DNA from: CAMENZ01 sp041854955
GTDB lineage: Bacteria > Bacillota > Clostridia > Peptostreptococcales > Anaerovoracaceae
Assembly: GCA_041854955.1 (NCBI GenBank)
Contig: JBHADF010000022.1
Coordinates: forward strand, 1 to 63,001
DNA: 63,001 nucleotides
Direction: 5' to 3'
Part shown: piece after piece, positions 34,684 to 42,449 of the stretch
Numbering within the stretch: the first letter of the stretch is position 1
How the letters are laid out: each line of letters opens with the position of its first letter
The notes under the pieces: model-generated
Seen by the model: only the letters and a program-made list of their open reading frames with translations
Database searches by the model: none
Told to the model about the DNA's origin: nothing
Program-made: the position numbers and the translations under genes

Positions 34684-35703
34684 ATGCAAGAGAAAATTTT
34701 AAATAATAGAAAAAACGGAATGCTGATGTTAATGATTTTTTTGACTTTGCTGATTTTGGCCTTGGTTGCCATAGTGTTCGGAGCCATTGGAAATGCTGAT
34801 GGAGAAGCGATATGGGCTTTGATTGTACCGGGAATCGTATGGTTTACTTTAGGATGGATTCCTTTTGCAGGGCTTAAAATCGTTAAACCGCAGGAGGCTT
34901 TGGTGCTGACGCTTTTCGGTAAGTATGTAGGAACCATAAGAGAAGAAGGCTTCTATTTTGTGAATCCCTTCTGTACAGCTGTAAATCCGGCTGCAGGAAC
35001 CAAGCTCAATCAGAGTAAAGACGTAAATTCGGGGAAACAGCCCTCTGAGTCCTTAGAAGCGGCTATGGGAACTGCAAGGGAATTGATGAGCAAAAAAATC
35101 TCTCTAAAGGTGATGACTCTCAACAACAACAGACAGAAAATCAACGACTGTCTTGGTAATCCTGTGGAAATAGGCATCGCCGTAATGTGGCGTGTGACGG
35201 ATACGGCAAAGGCTGTATTCAATGTAGACAACTATAAAGAATACCTTTCCCTCCAGTGCGACGGAGCTCTGAGAAACATTGTGAGGATATATCCTTATGA
35301 TGTGGCCAACAATGTTGATACTACAGGGGACGGCGTAGCTGATGAAGGCTCCCTCAGAGGGTCAAGCGAAGTGGTAGCGGCAAGGATAAGAGAAGCGATA
35401 CAGGAAAAGGTGGCAGATGCGGGACTGGAAATCATCGAAGCGAGGATAACCCACCTGGCCTATGCTCCGGAAATAGCTGCTGTTATGCTGCAAAGACAAC
35501 AGGCATCAGCTATAATCGATGCCAGAAAGATGATTGTGGACGGAGCTGTGGGAATGGTGCAGATGGCCTTGGAAAAGCTAAACGGAGAAGGCATCGTAGA
35601 CTTAGACGAGGAGAGAAAAGCGGCCATGGTGTCAAATCTGCTGGTAGTCCTCTGCGGCAACAGAGATGCACAGCCCATAGTCAACAGTGGAAGCCTTTAT
35701 TAA
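34684..35703 (+). CDS. SPFH/band 7 domain membrane protein
   Basis: The 339-residue protein has two N-terminal membrane segments (about residues 14-35 and 41-60) and then an SPFH domain (VKPQEALVLTLFGKYVGTIREEGFYFVNPF onward to about residue 280), ending in a helical region. SPFH proteins form membrane-associated oligomers that organise lipid microdomains or chaperone proteases. The insertion with SGKQPSESLEAAMGTARELMSKKIS is typical of the bacterial subgroup paired with a small Arc-like protein, which is the next gene, 30 bp on. Confidence 0.88.
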   Translation: MQEKILNNRKNGMLMLMIFLTLLILALVAIVFGAIGNADGEAIWALIVPGIVWFTLGWIPFAGLKIVKPQEALVLTLFGKYVGTIREEGFYFVNPFCTAVNPAAGTKLNQSKDVNSGKQPSESLEAAMGTARELMSKKISLKVMTLNNNRQKINDCLGNPVEIGIAVMWRVTDTAKAVFNVDNYKEYLSLQCDGALRNIVRIYPYDVANNVDTTGDGVADEGSLRGSSEVVAARIREAIQEKVADAGLEIIEARITHLAYAPEIAAVMLQRQQASAIIDARKMIVDGAVGMVQMALEKLNGEGIVDLDEERKAAMVSNLLVVLCGNRDAQPIVNSGSLY

Positions 35704-35733
35704 GCTGTAAGGAGAATTTAGAAAGGAGGGAAC

Positions 35734-35928
35734 ATGGCAGAAAAGAAACAAGTGCCGCTTAGAATTTCGGCAAAGCTTTTTGAAGCCTTGAGCGCCTGGG
35801 CGGAAGACGATTTTCGCTCCGTTAACGGACAGATAGAGTACCTCCTGACGGAGTGTGTCAAGCAGAGAAAAAAGAACGGCAAATATGTAGGCGAAGAAAT
35901 AGATGCACCCTTGGATATAGACATATAA
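35734..35928 (+). CDS. Arc-like ribbon-helix-helix DNA-binding protein
   Basis: The 64-residue protein has the ribbon (QVPLRIS), helix A (AKLFEALSAWAEDDF) and helix B (SVNGQIEYLLTECVKQRKKNG) of the Arc/MetJ fold, with a short acidic tail. GAAAGGAGG precedes the ATG. It is encoded directly behind the SPFH gene, an arrangement seen widely in Firmicutes, and is the natural candidate to bind the TGATATCA pair in the operon promoter. Confidence 0.82.
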   Translation: MAEKKQVPLRISAKLFEALSAWAEDDFRSVNGQIEYLLTECVKQRKKNGKYVGEEIDAPLDIDI

Positions 35929-35955
35929 ATAAAATATAAAGGGGATCCTGATATA

Positions 35956-35990
35956 GAAAAACAGCTTGCGAAAATCGCAAGCTGTTTTTC
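35956..35990. terminator. Bidirectional terminator between the SPFH operon and kal
   Basis: A 13-bp stem (AAAACAGCTTGCG with CGCAAGCTGTTTT) is flanked by A on one side and T on the other, so it can stop the plus-strand SPFH operon and the minus-strand kal transcript. Confidence 0.88.
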
Positions 35991-36030
35991 TTAAAAGATG
36001 TATTAGTAATTATCGTGTTTGCAAATTAAA

Positions 36031-36426
36031 TTACTTTCTCTTGAATTCCTTAGGTGTTACGCAAGTACCGGAAGCTCTTGCTACAACGATGGGTTCTTCA
36101 AGGAAGTCGGCAGCGGAAGCGTTGATATCCTTTCTGGAAACTACAACCTTTCTTGCTTCGAAAACCATGTGTCTGGAGGTGTTACCGATCTTATCGATTT
36201 CGCCGTAAGCTTCGATATAGTCTCCTGCATAGGTAGGTGCTAAAAACTCAACGCTGTCATAAGCGCAGAAGAGCCCTTCGTCTCCGTCTAACTTGATGAG
36301 CAATTCTGTAGCCACGTCTCCGAAGAGGTGAACCATGTGAGCTCCGTCAACTAATTCTCCGCCGTAGTGAGCGTCCTTTGCAGACATTCTAAGTCTCAAT
36401 AATGAGGTGATTTTTTCTTCAGCCAT
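36031..36426 (-). CDS. kal: 3-aminobutyryl-CoA ammonia lyase
   Basis: Kal removes ammonia from L-3-aminobutyryl-CoA to give crotonyl-CoA, a late step of lysine fermentation. The 131-residue protein has the small hotdog-fold layout with MSAKDAHYGGELVDGAHMVHLFGDVATELLIKLDGDEGL in the N-terminal half and the hotdog strand LAPTYAGDYIEAYGEI. It lies next to a sigma-54 activator and kdd/kam genes, which supports the call. GGAG precedes the ATG. A perfect -24/-12 promoter lies upstream on the minus strand. Codon use is of the highly expressed type. Confidence 0.93.
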   Translation of the reverse strand: MAEEKITSLLRLRMSAKDAHYGGELVDGAHMVHLFGDVATELLIKLDGDEGLFCAYDSVEFLAPTYAGDYIEAYGEIDKIGNTSRHMVFEARKVVVSRKDINASAADFLEEPIVVARASGTCVTPKEFKRK

Positions 36427-36492
36427 TTTTCTTTTCTCCTTTTCAACGTCAATTAAGTTATAAAAACAACTCTGAAGTCTTAAAATATATGT

Positions 36493-36509
36493 TGCAAAAG
36501 CCGTGCCAA
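36493..36509 (-). promoter_or_regulatory. Sigma-54 (-24/-12) promoter of kal
   Basis: Read on the minus strand, TTGGCACGGCTTTTGCA matches the sigma-54 consensus YTGGCACGRNNNTTGCW at every fixed position, with GG and GC 12 bp apart. The expected transcript start is about 12 bp downstream, near 36482, which leaves a leader of about 56 bases before kal. Confidence 0.9.
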
Positions 36510-36537
36510 TGGTATATCATATAAAAATACACCCAAA

Positions 36538-36577
36538 CGAACCGATTTAGGTTCACAACTGGAAGGAGCGAACCGAT
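36538..36577. promoter_or_regulatory. Candidate activator site between kal and the sigma-54 regulator
   Basis: GAACC-GATTTA-GGTTC (36539-36554) is an inverted repeat with six bases between the arms. The nonamer CGAACCGAT occurs here at 36538 and again at 36569, 31 bp apart. The same GAACC-N6-GGTTC design with the shared TTTAGGTTCAC occurs upstream of kdd1 at 38655-38670. It lies about 30 bp upstream of the kal -24 element and just ahead of the regulator's own start, so it could serve kal activation and autoregulation. Confidence 0.65.
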
Positions 36578-36578
36578 A

Positions 36579-38666
36579 ATGTCAAAATATGGATCGAAGA
36601 GAGTTCTTGAACCGAAGCACGTACTACCCACCTCCGCTTGGAAGCTGGATAACAGCAGAAATATAGAATCCGACGAGCTCAGAGTATCTATAAAGAGAAT
36701 ACACCTTGAAGGCACAAGTTTCAAGCAGATTTGTACCGAATTGAACTATAACGAGGAAAAAATAAAGCAGACCATCATAGATATAGTCATCAGAAGAGGT
36801 AAGCTCCACAATCCGGTTACGGATACGGGAGGCTTGATTTTAGGTGTAATTGACTACATAGGAGAGGACTATGATAATCACAGGGGATTGAAGGTGGGAG
36901 ATATGGTTATATGCAACGCCTCCTCTGCATCCTTTCCCTTGCATATAGAAAATATAGAAGCTATAAATTACGCCTTCAACCAGATAGAAGCCACAGGATA
37001 TGCCATATTGCATGAAAGGATAAATATCGTAAAGGTAGAAGATGAGACGCCGGAGGACCTGCTCATGTTTGTCCTGGACGAATCCGGTACTTTTCTGAAG
37101 CTCCACGATATTTTGGATGACCAGAAAAGGTTTCTCATAGTAGGCAACAACATAATAACCAATCTGGTCTTCGGCTATGTAATCAGAAGAAAGCTGGGAG
37201 ATGAGTGCGAAATAATATGTCTTTTAGATAAAAAGACGGATATCAGAATCACCGGCGGCGGTATAGACAGGCTGTCTGCAAAGGTTTTCAACCGGATTCA
37301 TTTCCTCGATATTCTTAAGCCTATGGAGTGCATTGAAAAGCTCAATTTGGATGCCTTGGTGGATCTGTCCGTAAACTGTGCCGAAATACCGGGAGCCGAG
37401 ACCATAAACATCTTGGCCACCAAGGAGGGAGGCACGGTTCTATTTGCCAACCTGATAAATAATCTGAACATTGCCCTCTACATAACCGAGTCCATATCCA
37501 AGCCCTTGGAGGTAAGAAGTGCGGAAGGCTATGTTAAAGGCTATGATTCTTTCGACCTGGATCTGGTACGGGAAATAAGCGAATATTTCAAAGGGGCCAC
37601 CATTGTCAAGGTGGATAGAGGAACTCCGGAGGAAGAGATGGAGAGCCCGTACAGCCGCGCGCTGATGGAAAACAGTATTTCTGAGGACTTGGTCTTTAAA
37701 AGCAAGGCTATGAGGCGAGTTCTGGAGGAAGTCCTCAAGGTGGCCAAGTACGACTGTAACGTGATAATATTCGGAGAAACCGGCGTAGGAAAAGAGAAGA
37801 TTGCCAACCTGATACAGAAAAACAGCGACAGAAAGATGCAGTCCTTCGTGAAGATAAACTGCGGAGCCATATCTCCCAACCTTATAGAATCGGAGTTCTT
37901 CGGCTATGAAAAAGGAGCCTTTACAGGAGCCGACAGCGGCGGCAAGAAAGGCTATTTTGAAATGGCCAACAACGGCGTCATGTTCCTGGATGAAATAGGA
38001 GAGCTTCCCATGGAGATGCAGGCCAAGCTACTCAGGGTCATTCAGGATGGAGAGTTTTACAGAGTGGGCGGAACCAGGCCGGTAAAAACCAACGTGAGGA
38101 TAGTTTCCGCCACCAACAGGGATTTGGAAACTCTCGTAGAGGAAGGCGGCTTCCGCAGAGACCTTTACTACCGCTTGAATGTGGTGGCCATAAGAATACC
38201 TAACCTGGCTGAGAGACCTGAGGATATAATGCCTCTGGCGCTCCACTTCCTCGCCAAGTATTCGAAAAAGTTTAAGATTTCCCGAGGCATAACTGATTCA
38301 GCCTTGGAGCACTTGGCCCAGATGGAGTGGCCGGGCAACATTCGAGAACTGGAAAATACGGTGCAGCGTCTAATGATAAGTGCCAAAGGCGAGGACATAA
38401 GCCTGATGGATGTTGTAGGGGGGGCTGTCGATGAATACTTGGGCGATGATGTGGGCCGGGGCTACGGGCGTGCAGGTAGGGCCGAAGGAACCGGCGTGGA
38501 GATGAACCTGCAGCAGGCCGTAGACGAATATGAAAAGGGCCTGATCAAATACGCTTGTGAAAAATACGGCTCTACCAGGAAAGCGGCTAAAGCCATTGGA
38601 ATAAGCCAAACTCAGCTGGTAAGAAAGAAAAAGAAATATGATATAGGGAAAGGTGAACCTGTTTAG
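36579..38666 (+). CDS. Sigma-54-dependent activator with a Kdd-like (3,5-diaminohexanoate dehydrogenase) sensor domain
   Basis: The 695-residue protein activates sigma-54 RNA polymerase. Residues about 1-335 align from end to end with the Kdd enzymes at 38827 and 40014 (YGSKRVLEPKHVLP against YGTHRVIEPKGVLP; GKLHNPVTDTGGLILG against GKHKNPWTGSGGMLIG). The NAD-binding GGGGKSG loop has become VGNNIITN, so catalysis is probably lost and ligand sensing remains. Then come the AAA+ core, with Walker A GETGVGKE (from 399), the sigma-54 loop GAFTGA (446-451) and Walker B FLDEIG (from 469), and a Fis-type HTH in the last 50 residues. It sits between kal and kdd1, both with -24/-12 promoters. A ligand such as 3,5-diaminohexanoate is inferred. 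Confidence 0.92.
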   Translation: MSKYGSKRVLEPKHVLPTSAWKLDNSRNIESDELRVSIKRIHLEGTSFKQICTELNYNEEKIKQTIIDIVIRRGKLHNPVTDTGGLILGVIDYIGEDYDNHRGLKVGDMVICNASSASFPLHIENIEAINYAFNQIEATGYAILHERINIVKVEDETPEDLLMFVLDESGTFLKLHDILDDQKRFLIVGNNIITNLVFGYVIRRKLGDECEIICLLDKKTDIRITGGGIDRLSAKVFNRIHFLDILKPMECIEKLNLDALVDLSVNCAEIPGAETINILATKEGGTVLFANLINNLNIALYITESISKPLEVRSAEGYVKGYDSFDLDLVREISEYFKGATIVKVDRGTPEEEMESPYSRALMENSISEDLVFKSKAMRRVLEEVLKVAKYDCNVIIFGETGVGKEKIANLIQKNSDRKMQSFVKINCGAISPNLIESEFFGYEKGAFTGADSGGKKGYFEMANNGVMFLDEIGELPMEMQAKLLRVIQDGEFYRVGGTRPVKTNVRIVSATNRDLETLVEEGGFRRDLYYRLNVVAIRIPNLAERPEDIMPLALHFLAKYSKKFKISRGITDSALEHLAQMEWPGNIRELENTVQRLMISAKGEDISLMDVVGGAVDEYLGDDVGRGYGRAGRAEGTGVEMNLQQAVDEYEKGLIKYACEKYGSTRKAAKAIGISQTQLVRKKKKYDIGKGEPV

Positions 38667-38678
38667 GTTCACCTTTTT
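38651..38678 (+). terminator. Terminator of the regulator, overlapping a candidate activator site
   Basis: AAGGTGAACCT and AGGTTCACCTT pair around GTTT and are followed by T, a good intrinsic terminator that includes the stop codon of the regulator. The same bases hold GAACC-TGTTTA-GGTTC (38655-38670), matching the site upstream of kal. The sequence may therefore act as RNA hairpin and as DNA-binding site. Confidence 0.75.
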
Positions 38679-38740
38679 TGATGTGAAACGATAACGGTTC
38701 AGAAACCGGCTGCGGACATTGGAAAATTAGGAAAGGGATT

Positions 38741-38757
38741 TTGGCATAAATTTTGCT
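38741..38757 (+). promoter_or_regulatory. Sigma-54 (-24/-12) promoter of kdd1
   Basis: TTGGCATAAATTTTGCT fits YTGGCACGRNNNTTGCW except for two bases after TTGGCA, with GG and GC 12 bp apart. The kdd1 ATG is 70 bp downstream. The palindrome GAACC-N6-GGTTC lies about 75 bp upstream, a normal distance for an activator site, and CGGTT-CAGA-AACCG (38695-38708) lies between. Confidence 0.85.
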
Positions 38758-38826
38758 TCGTATAGAGCTTCGGATAGAAAAGATACTTTGCTTAGACAGA
38801 GTATATATAAAAAAGGAGAAAAAAGT

Positions 38827-39864
38827 ATGGAATTCAAAAAAGGTGACATTTACGGAACTCACAGAGTTATCGAGCCCAAGGGCGTGCTTCCTCAGCCCGC
38901 CGACAAAGTGGACAATAACATGGAGATATACGATAACGAGGTTCTTATCGACGTATCCACGTTAAACATAGACTCCGCTTCCTTTACGGAAATTGAGAAA
39001 AGAGCCGGTGGTGACGAAGAAGAAATCAAAAAAATCATCATGAACATTGTGGAGACTACGGGAAAGCACAAGAATCCTTGGACAGGCTCCGGCGGAATGC
39101 TCATAGGAAGAGTTGCCGCAGTAGGCCCCAACTATGTGGGAGAGCTGAAAAAAGGCGACAAGATTGCCACATTGGTATCCCTTTCCCTGACACCGCTGAA
39201 AATCGACGAGATTCACGAAATCAGAGCTGACATCGACCAGGTCGACGTAAAGGGACAGGCTATCCTTTTCCAGTCAGGTATCTATGCAAAGCTTCCTAAG
39301 GACATCCCTCAGACTCTTGCATTATCCGTATTAGACGTAGCAGGAGCTCCTGCCCAGACTGCTAAAATCTGCAAGCCCGGAGATACAGTTGTAATCTTAG
39401 GCGGAGGCGGAAAATCCGGTATCCTCTGCTGCTGGCAGGCAAAGAAGCAGGTCGGCATAAACGGAAATGTTATCTGCGTTGACGGCTTCAAGAAATCCAT
39501 CAACAGAGCTATGTCCGTAAACTGCGCCGATGAATACCTGGTACTTAACGCAACTGATGCGGTAGGTATGTACAACGAAATCATGGATGCTACAGAGGGC
39601 AAACTGGCTGACGTAGTTATCAATGTAGTAAATATCCCTAACACTGAAATGGCTTCCATACTGGCATGCAAGGACAACGGAATCGTTTATTTCTTCTCCA
39701 TGGCAACCAGCTTCACAAAGGCTGCTTTAGGTGCTGAAGGAGTGGGCAAGGACGTAAACATGCTCATCGGAAACGGATACACTAAGGGACATGCTGAGGT
39801 GGCTCTCCAGATTTTGAGAGAAGACGAAAGAATCAGAAACCTCTTCGCCCAGCTTTACGCATAA
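38827..39864 (+). CDS. kdd: L-erythro-3,5-diaminohexanoate dehydrogenase, copy 1
   Basis: Kdd oxidises 3,5-diaminohexanoate with NAD+ to 3-keto-5-aminohexanoate and ammonia. The 345-residue medium-chain-type dehydrogenase has YGTHRVIEPKGVLPQPADKVDNNMEIYDNEVLIDV at the N terminus and the Rossmann loop VILGGGGKSG near residue 197. The start at 38827 follows AAAAGGAG; a longer reading to 38788 has no ribosome site. It is transcribed from a sigma-54 promoter and stands alone. It is clearly paralogous to the gene at 40014, but the region around residues 55-70 is shorter by about ten residues. Confidence 0.93.
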   Translation: MEFKKGDIYGTHRVIEPKGVLPQPADKVDNNMEIYDNEVLIDVSTLNIDSASFTEIEKRAGGDEEEIKKIIMNIVETTGKHKNPWTGSGGMLIGRVAAVGPNYVGELKKGDKIATLVSLSLTPLKIDEIHEIRADIDQVDVKGQAILFQSGIYAKLPKDIPQTLALSVLDVAGAPAQTAKICKPGDTVVILGGGGKSGILCCWQAKKQVGINGNVICVDGFKKSINRAMSVNCADEYLVLNATDAVGMYNEIMDATEGKLADVVINVVNIPNTEMASILACKDNGIVYFFSMATSFTKAALGAEGVGKDVNMLIGNGYTKGHAEVALQILREDERIRNLFAQLYA

Positions 39865-39912
39865 GTATAGAGAAAAATATTATTCATACCCGACAGATAT
39901 AAGCGTTTTCAC

Positions 39913-39941
39913 TTGAAAATCTGTATGGGATGTTATATAAT
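39913..39941 (+). promoter_or_regulatory. Sigma-A promoter of the kdd2-kam operon
   Basis: TTGAAA (39913-39918) and TATAAT (39936-39941) are exactly 17 bp apart, a near-consensus strong promoter. No -24/-12 element is visible here. The leader is about 65 bases and ends in a good AGGAGG site. Confidence 0.75.
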
Positions 39942-40013
39942 TATCGTAGTGTTTTATGCATAAAACAGAGGCATGAAATATGAATAAAATTATTCTATAG
40001 GAGGAATAGAAAA

Positions 40014-41078
40014 ATGAAAAAAGGATGTCCTTATGGTACACACAGAGTAATTTCCCCAAAGGGAGTGTTACCGCAGCCTGCTGATGTTATCGATAACAAC
40101 ATGGAGATTTATGACAACGAGGTTCTCATCGATGTTAAAACCTTAAATGTTGACTCTGCCTCTTTCACAGAAATCGTAAGACGTTCTTGCGATGGTAAGA
40201 AGCCCGCTGATATTACCGATCCGGCAGACATTGAAAAGATCAAAGAATGCATGCTTGGCATCGTTGCCAAAGCCGGTAAGCACAAGAACCCTTGGACAGG
40301 TTCCGGCGGAATGCTCATAGGAACAGTTGCTGAGGTTGGTCCCGCTTATGTAGGAGACTTAAAGCCCGGCGATAAGATTGCTACTTTAGTATCTCTGTCC
40401 CTTACTCCCTTAGTAATCGACGAAATCATCGCAATGAGACCTGCTATCGACCAGGTAGACATTAAGGGTAAGGCCATCTTATTCCAGTCAGGTATCTATG
40501 CAAAGCTTCCTGAAGATATGGAAGAAGGCTTAGCATTATCTGCTCTTGACGTAGCCGGCGCACCTGCACAGGCTGCAAAACTGGTTCAGTCAGGACAGAA
40601 GGTTCTCGTTATCGGTGGCGGCGGAAAGTCCGGTCTCCTCTGCTTATATGAAGCAAAGAAGAGAGCAGGCGTTACAGGCTTGGTAGCTTGCGCTGCAGGC
40701 TCCGCAAAATCAGAACAGAGAGCAAAAGACCTCAACTTAGCTGACGTATACTTCCACATGGACGCTACAGATGCTGTAGGTATGTACAACAAGGCTATGG
40801 AATTAACCAACGGAGAGCTTTTCGACGTAGTTATCAACTGCGTATCCATCGAAAACACAGAAATGGCTTCCGTACTTGCTTGCAAGGATGAAGGTACAGT
40901 TTACTTCTTCTCCATGGCAACCAGCTTCACAAAGGCTGCTTTAGGTGCAGAAGGCGTTGGTAAAGACGTTAACATGATCATCGGAAACGGATACACTAAG
41001 GGACATGCTGAGATCACTCTTCAGTGCCTGAGAGAACACGAAGGCTTGAAGAAGTTATTCAGAGAGATGTACGCATAA
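40014..41078 (+). CDS. kdd: L-erythro-3,5-diaminohexanoate dehydrogenase, copy 2
   Basis: This 354-residue paralogue of the gene at 38827 keeps the full Kdd signature (YGTHRVISPKGVLPQPADVIDNN, GKHKNPWTGSGGMLIG, VIGGGGKSG) and shares the C-terminal segment FSMATSFTKAALGAEGVGKDVNM with copy 1. It differs by an insertion around DGKKPADITDPADIEK. It heads the kam operon under a strong sigma-A promoter, so it is likely the constitutive enzyme, while copy 1 is under sigma-54. A hairpin follows before kamA. Confidence 0.94.
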   Translation: MKKGCPYGTHRVISPKGVLPQPADVIDNNMEIYDNEVLIDVKTLNVDSASFTEIVRRSCDGKKPADITDPADIEKIKECMLGIVAKAGKHKNPWTGSGGMLIGTVAEVGPAYVGDLKPGDKIATLVSLSLTPLVIDEIIAMRPAIDQVDIKGKAILFQSGIYAKLPEDMEEGLALSALDVAGAPAQAAKLVQSGQKVLVIGGGGKSGLLCLYEAKKRAGVTGLVACAAGSAKSEQRAKDLNLADVYFHMDATDAVGMYNKAMELTNGELFDVVINCVSIENTEMASVLACKDEGTVYFFSMATSFTKAALGAEGVGKDVNMIIGNGYTKGHAEITLQCLREHEGLKKLFREMYA

Positions 41079-41094
41079 TAAAAAAATATTTGTT

Positions 41095-41117
41095 CGCAGG
41101 CCCACACCGGGCTTGCG
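41095..41117 (+). other. Intercistronic hairpin between kdd2 and kamA
   Basis: CGCAGGCCC and GGGCTTGCG pair (one G-T) around ACACC. There is no T run, so it is more likely an RNA-stability or processing element than a terminator. Confidence 0.5.
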
Positions 41118-41160
41118 GGCAAAAGGGTAAAACCTATTGAAATATTAAAGGAGAAATATA

Positions 41161-42420
41161 ATGGCAAGAAGAAATTGGAAAGACATCCCTTTGTTCAAGG
41201 ATGTTACTGACGAGCAGTGGAATGACTGGCATTGGCAGGTTGCTAACAGACTTTCCACAGTAGAGGAAATAGCACAGGTTGTTAACCTCAACGAAAAGGA
41301 AAGAGAAGACATTGAAAAGGTAATGGGCGGATTCCGTGTAGGTATCACTCCTTACTATGCTTCCCTCATGGATCCCGATGATCCGAGAGATCCTGTAAGA
41401 ATGCAGGCTGTTCCTACTCTGTTGGAAATGCACAGATCCGACGCTGATGACTTAGACCCTCTTCACGAGGATGCTGACTCCCCGGCTCCCGGACTTACTC
41501 ACAGATATCCTGACAGAGTACTCTTCTTAATCACTGACCAGTGCTCCATGTACTGCAGACACTGCACAAGAAGAAGACTTGCAGGTGAAACTGACGGTGC
41601 AAGATCAAGAGATGACATCAACGCATGTATCGAATACATCAGAAAGACTCCTCAGGTTAGAGACGTACTTCTTTCCGGCGGAGACGCTCTCTGCGTTGAA
41701 GATGAAACCTTAGAATACATCATTTCCGAACTGAGAAAGATTGACCACGTTGAAATCGTAAGAATCGGTTCCAGAACTCCTGTAGTTCTTCCTCAGAGAA
41801 TTACTCCTGAGCTCTGCGCACTTCTTAAGAAGTATCATCCTATCTGGCTCAACACTCACTTCAACCATCCTCAGGAACTCACTGAAGAGGCTGCAAAGGC
41901 TTGCCAGATGCTGGCAGACGCAGGTATCCCTCTCGGAAACCAGTCCGTACTCTTAAGAGGCGTAAACGACTGCAAGCACATCATGAGAGATCTGGTGCAC
42001 AAGCTGGTTAAGAACAGAGTAAGACCTTACTACATCTACATCTGCGACCTGTCCATGGGTATCGAACACTTCAGAACTTCCGTATCCAAGGGTATCGAAA
42101 TCATCGAAGGTCTCAGAGGACATACTTCCGGTTATGCAGTTCCTACTTTCGTAGTTGACGCTCCCGGCGGTGGCGGAAAGACTCCTGTAATGCCTCAGTA
42201 CATCATTTCTCAGACTCCTCACAAGGTGATCCTGAGAAACTACGAGGGTATTATCACCACTTACACAGAGCCTCAGCTTCCTGATCTTCCTTGCAACTGC
42301 GACTACTGCACAGGCAAGAAGACCTACAAGTACCAGGGCGTTTCCGCTCTCGGCGAAGGACCTGAAATCAAGACCATCGAACCTGCAAACTTAGCAAGAC
42401 ACGAGAGAAACAAACACTAA
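41161..42420 (+). CDS. kamA: L-lysine 2,3-aminomutase
   Basis: KamA converts L-lysine to L-beta-lysine by a radical SAM and PLP mechanism. The 419-residue protein has the cluster motif CSMYCRHC (Cys128, Cys132, Cys135) followed by TRRRLAG, the DVLLSGGDAL segment, and the late TFVVDAPGGGGKTPVMP region holding the PLP lysine. A zinc-binding cysteine pattern is seen near the C terminus (CNCDYCTG). Length fits the clostridial enzyme. Without an ablB acetyltransferase next to it, and with kamB-E and kdd downstream, fermentation rather than osmolyte synthesis is the role. Confidence 0.96.
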   Translation: MARRNWKDIPLFKDVTDEQWNDWHWQVANRLSTVEEIAQVVNLNEKEREDIEKVMGGFRVGITPYYASLMDPDDPRDPVRMQAVPTLLEMHRSDADDLDPLHEDADSPAPGLTHRYPDRVLFLITDQCSMYCRHCTRRRLAGETDGARSRDDINACIEYIRKTPQVRDVLLSGGDALCVEDETLEYIISELRKIDHVEIVRIGSRTPVVLPQRITPELCALLKKYHPIWLNTHFNHPQELTEEAAKACQMLADAGIPLGNQSVLLRGVNDCKHIMRDLVHKLVKNRVRPYYIYICDLSMGIEHFRTSVSKGIEIIEGLRGHTSGYAVPTFVVDAPGGGGKTPVMPQYIISQTPHKVILRNYEGIITTYTEPQLPDLPCNCDYCTGKKTYKYQGVSALGEGPEIKTIEPANLARHERNKH

Positions 42421-42449
42421 TAGGTTCATAGAAAATCATAAAATCACTC

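Noticed and set aside
36579..38666. The activator as a simple fusion error of kdd with a neighbouring regulator gene
   Set aside because: The Kdd-like part is strongly diverged from both kdd copies and has lost the NAD loop, which needs long separate evolution, not a recent artefact.
39880..39935. Terminator of kdd1 in the gap before kdd2
   Set aside because: ACAGAT and ATCTGT can pair over a long loop, but the stem is interrupted and no T run follows. It may be a weak hairpin only.
41161..42420. AblA for acetyl-beta-lysine osmolyte synthesis
   Set aside because: No ablB acetyltransferase follows; the gene is inside a kdd-kam fermentation operon.
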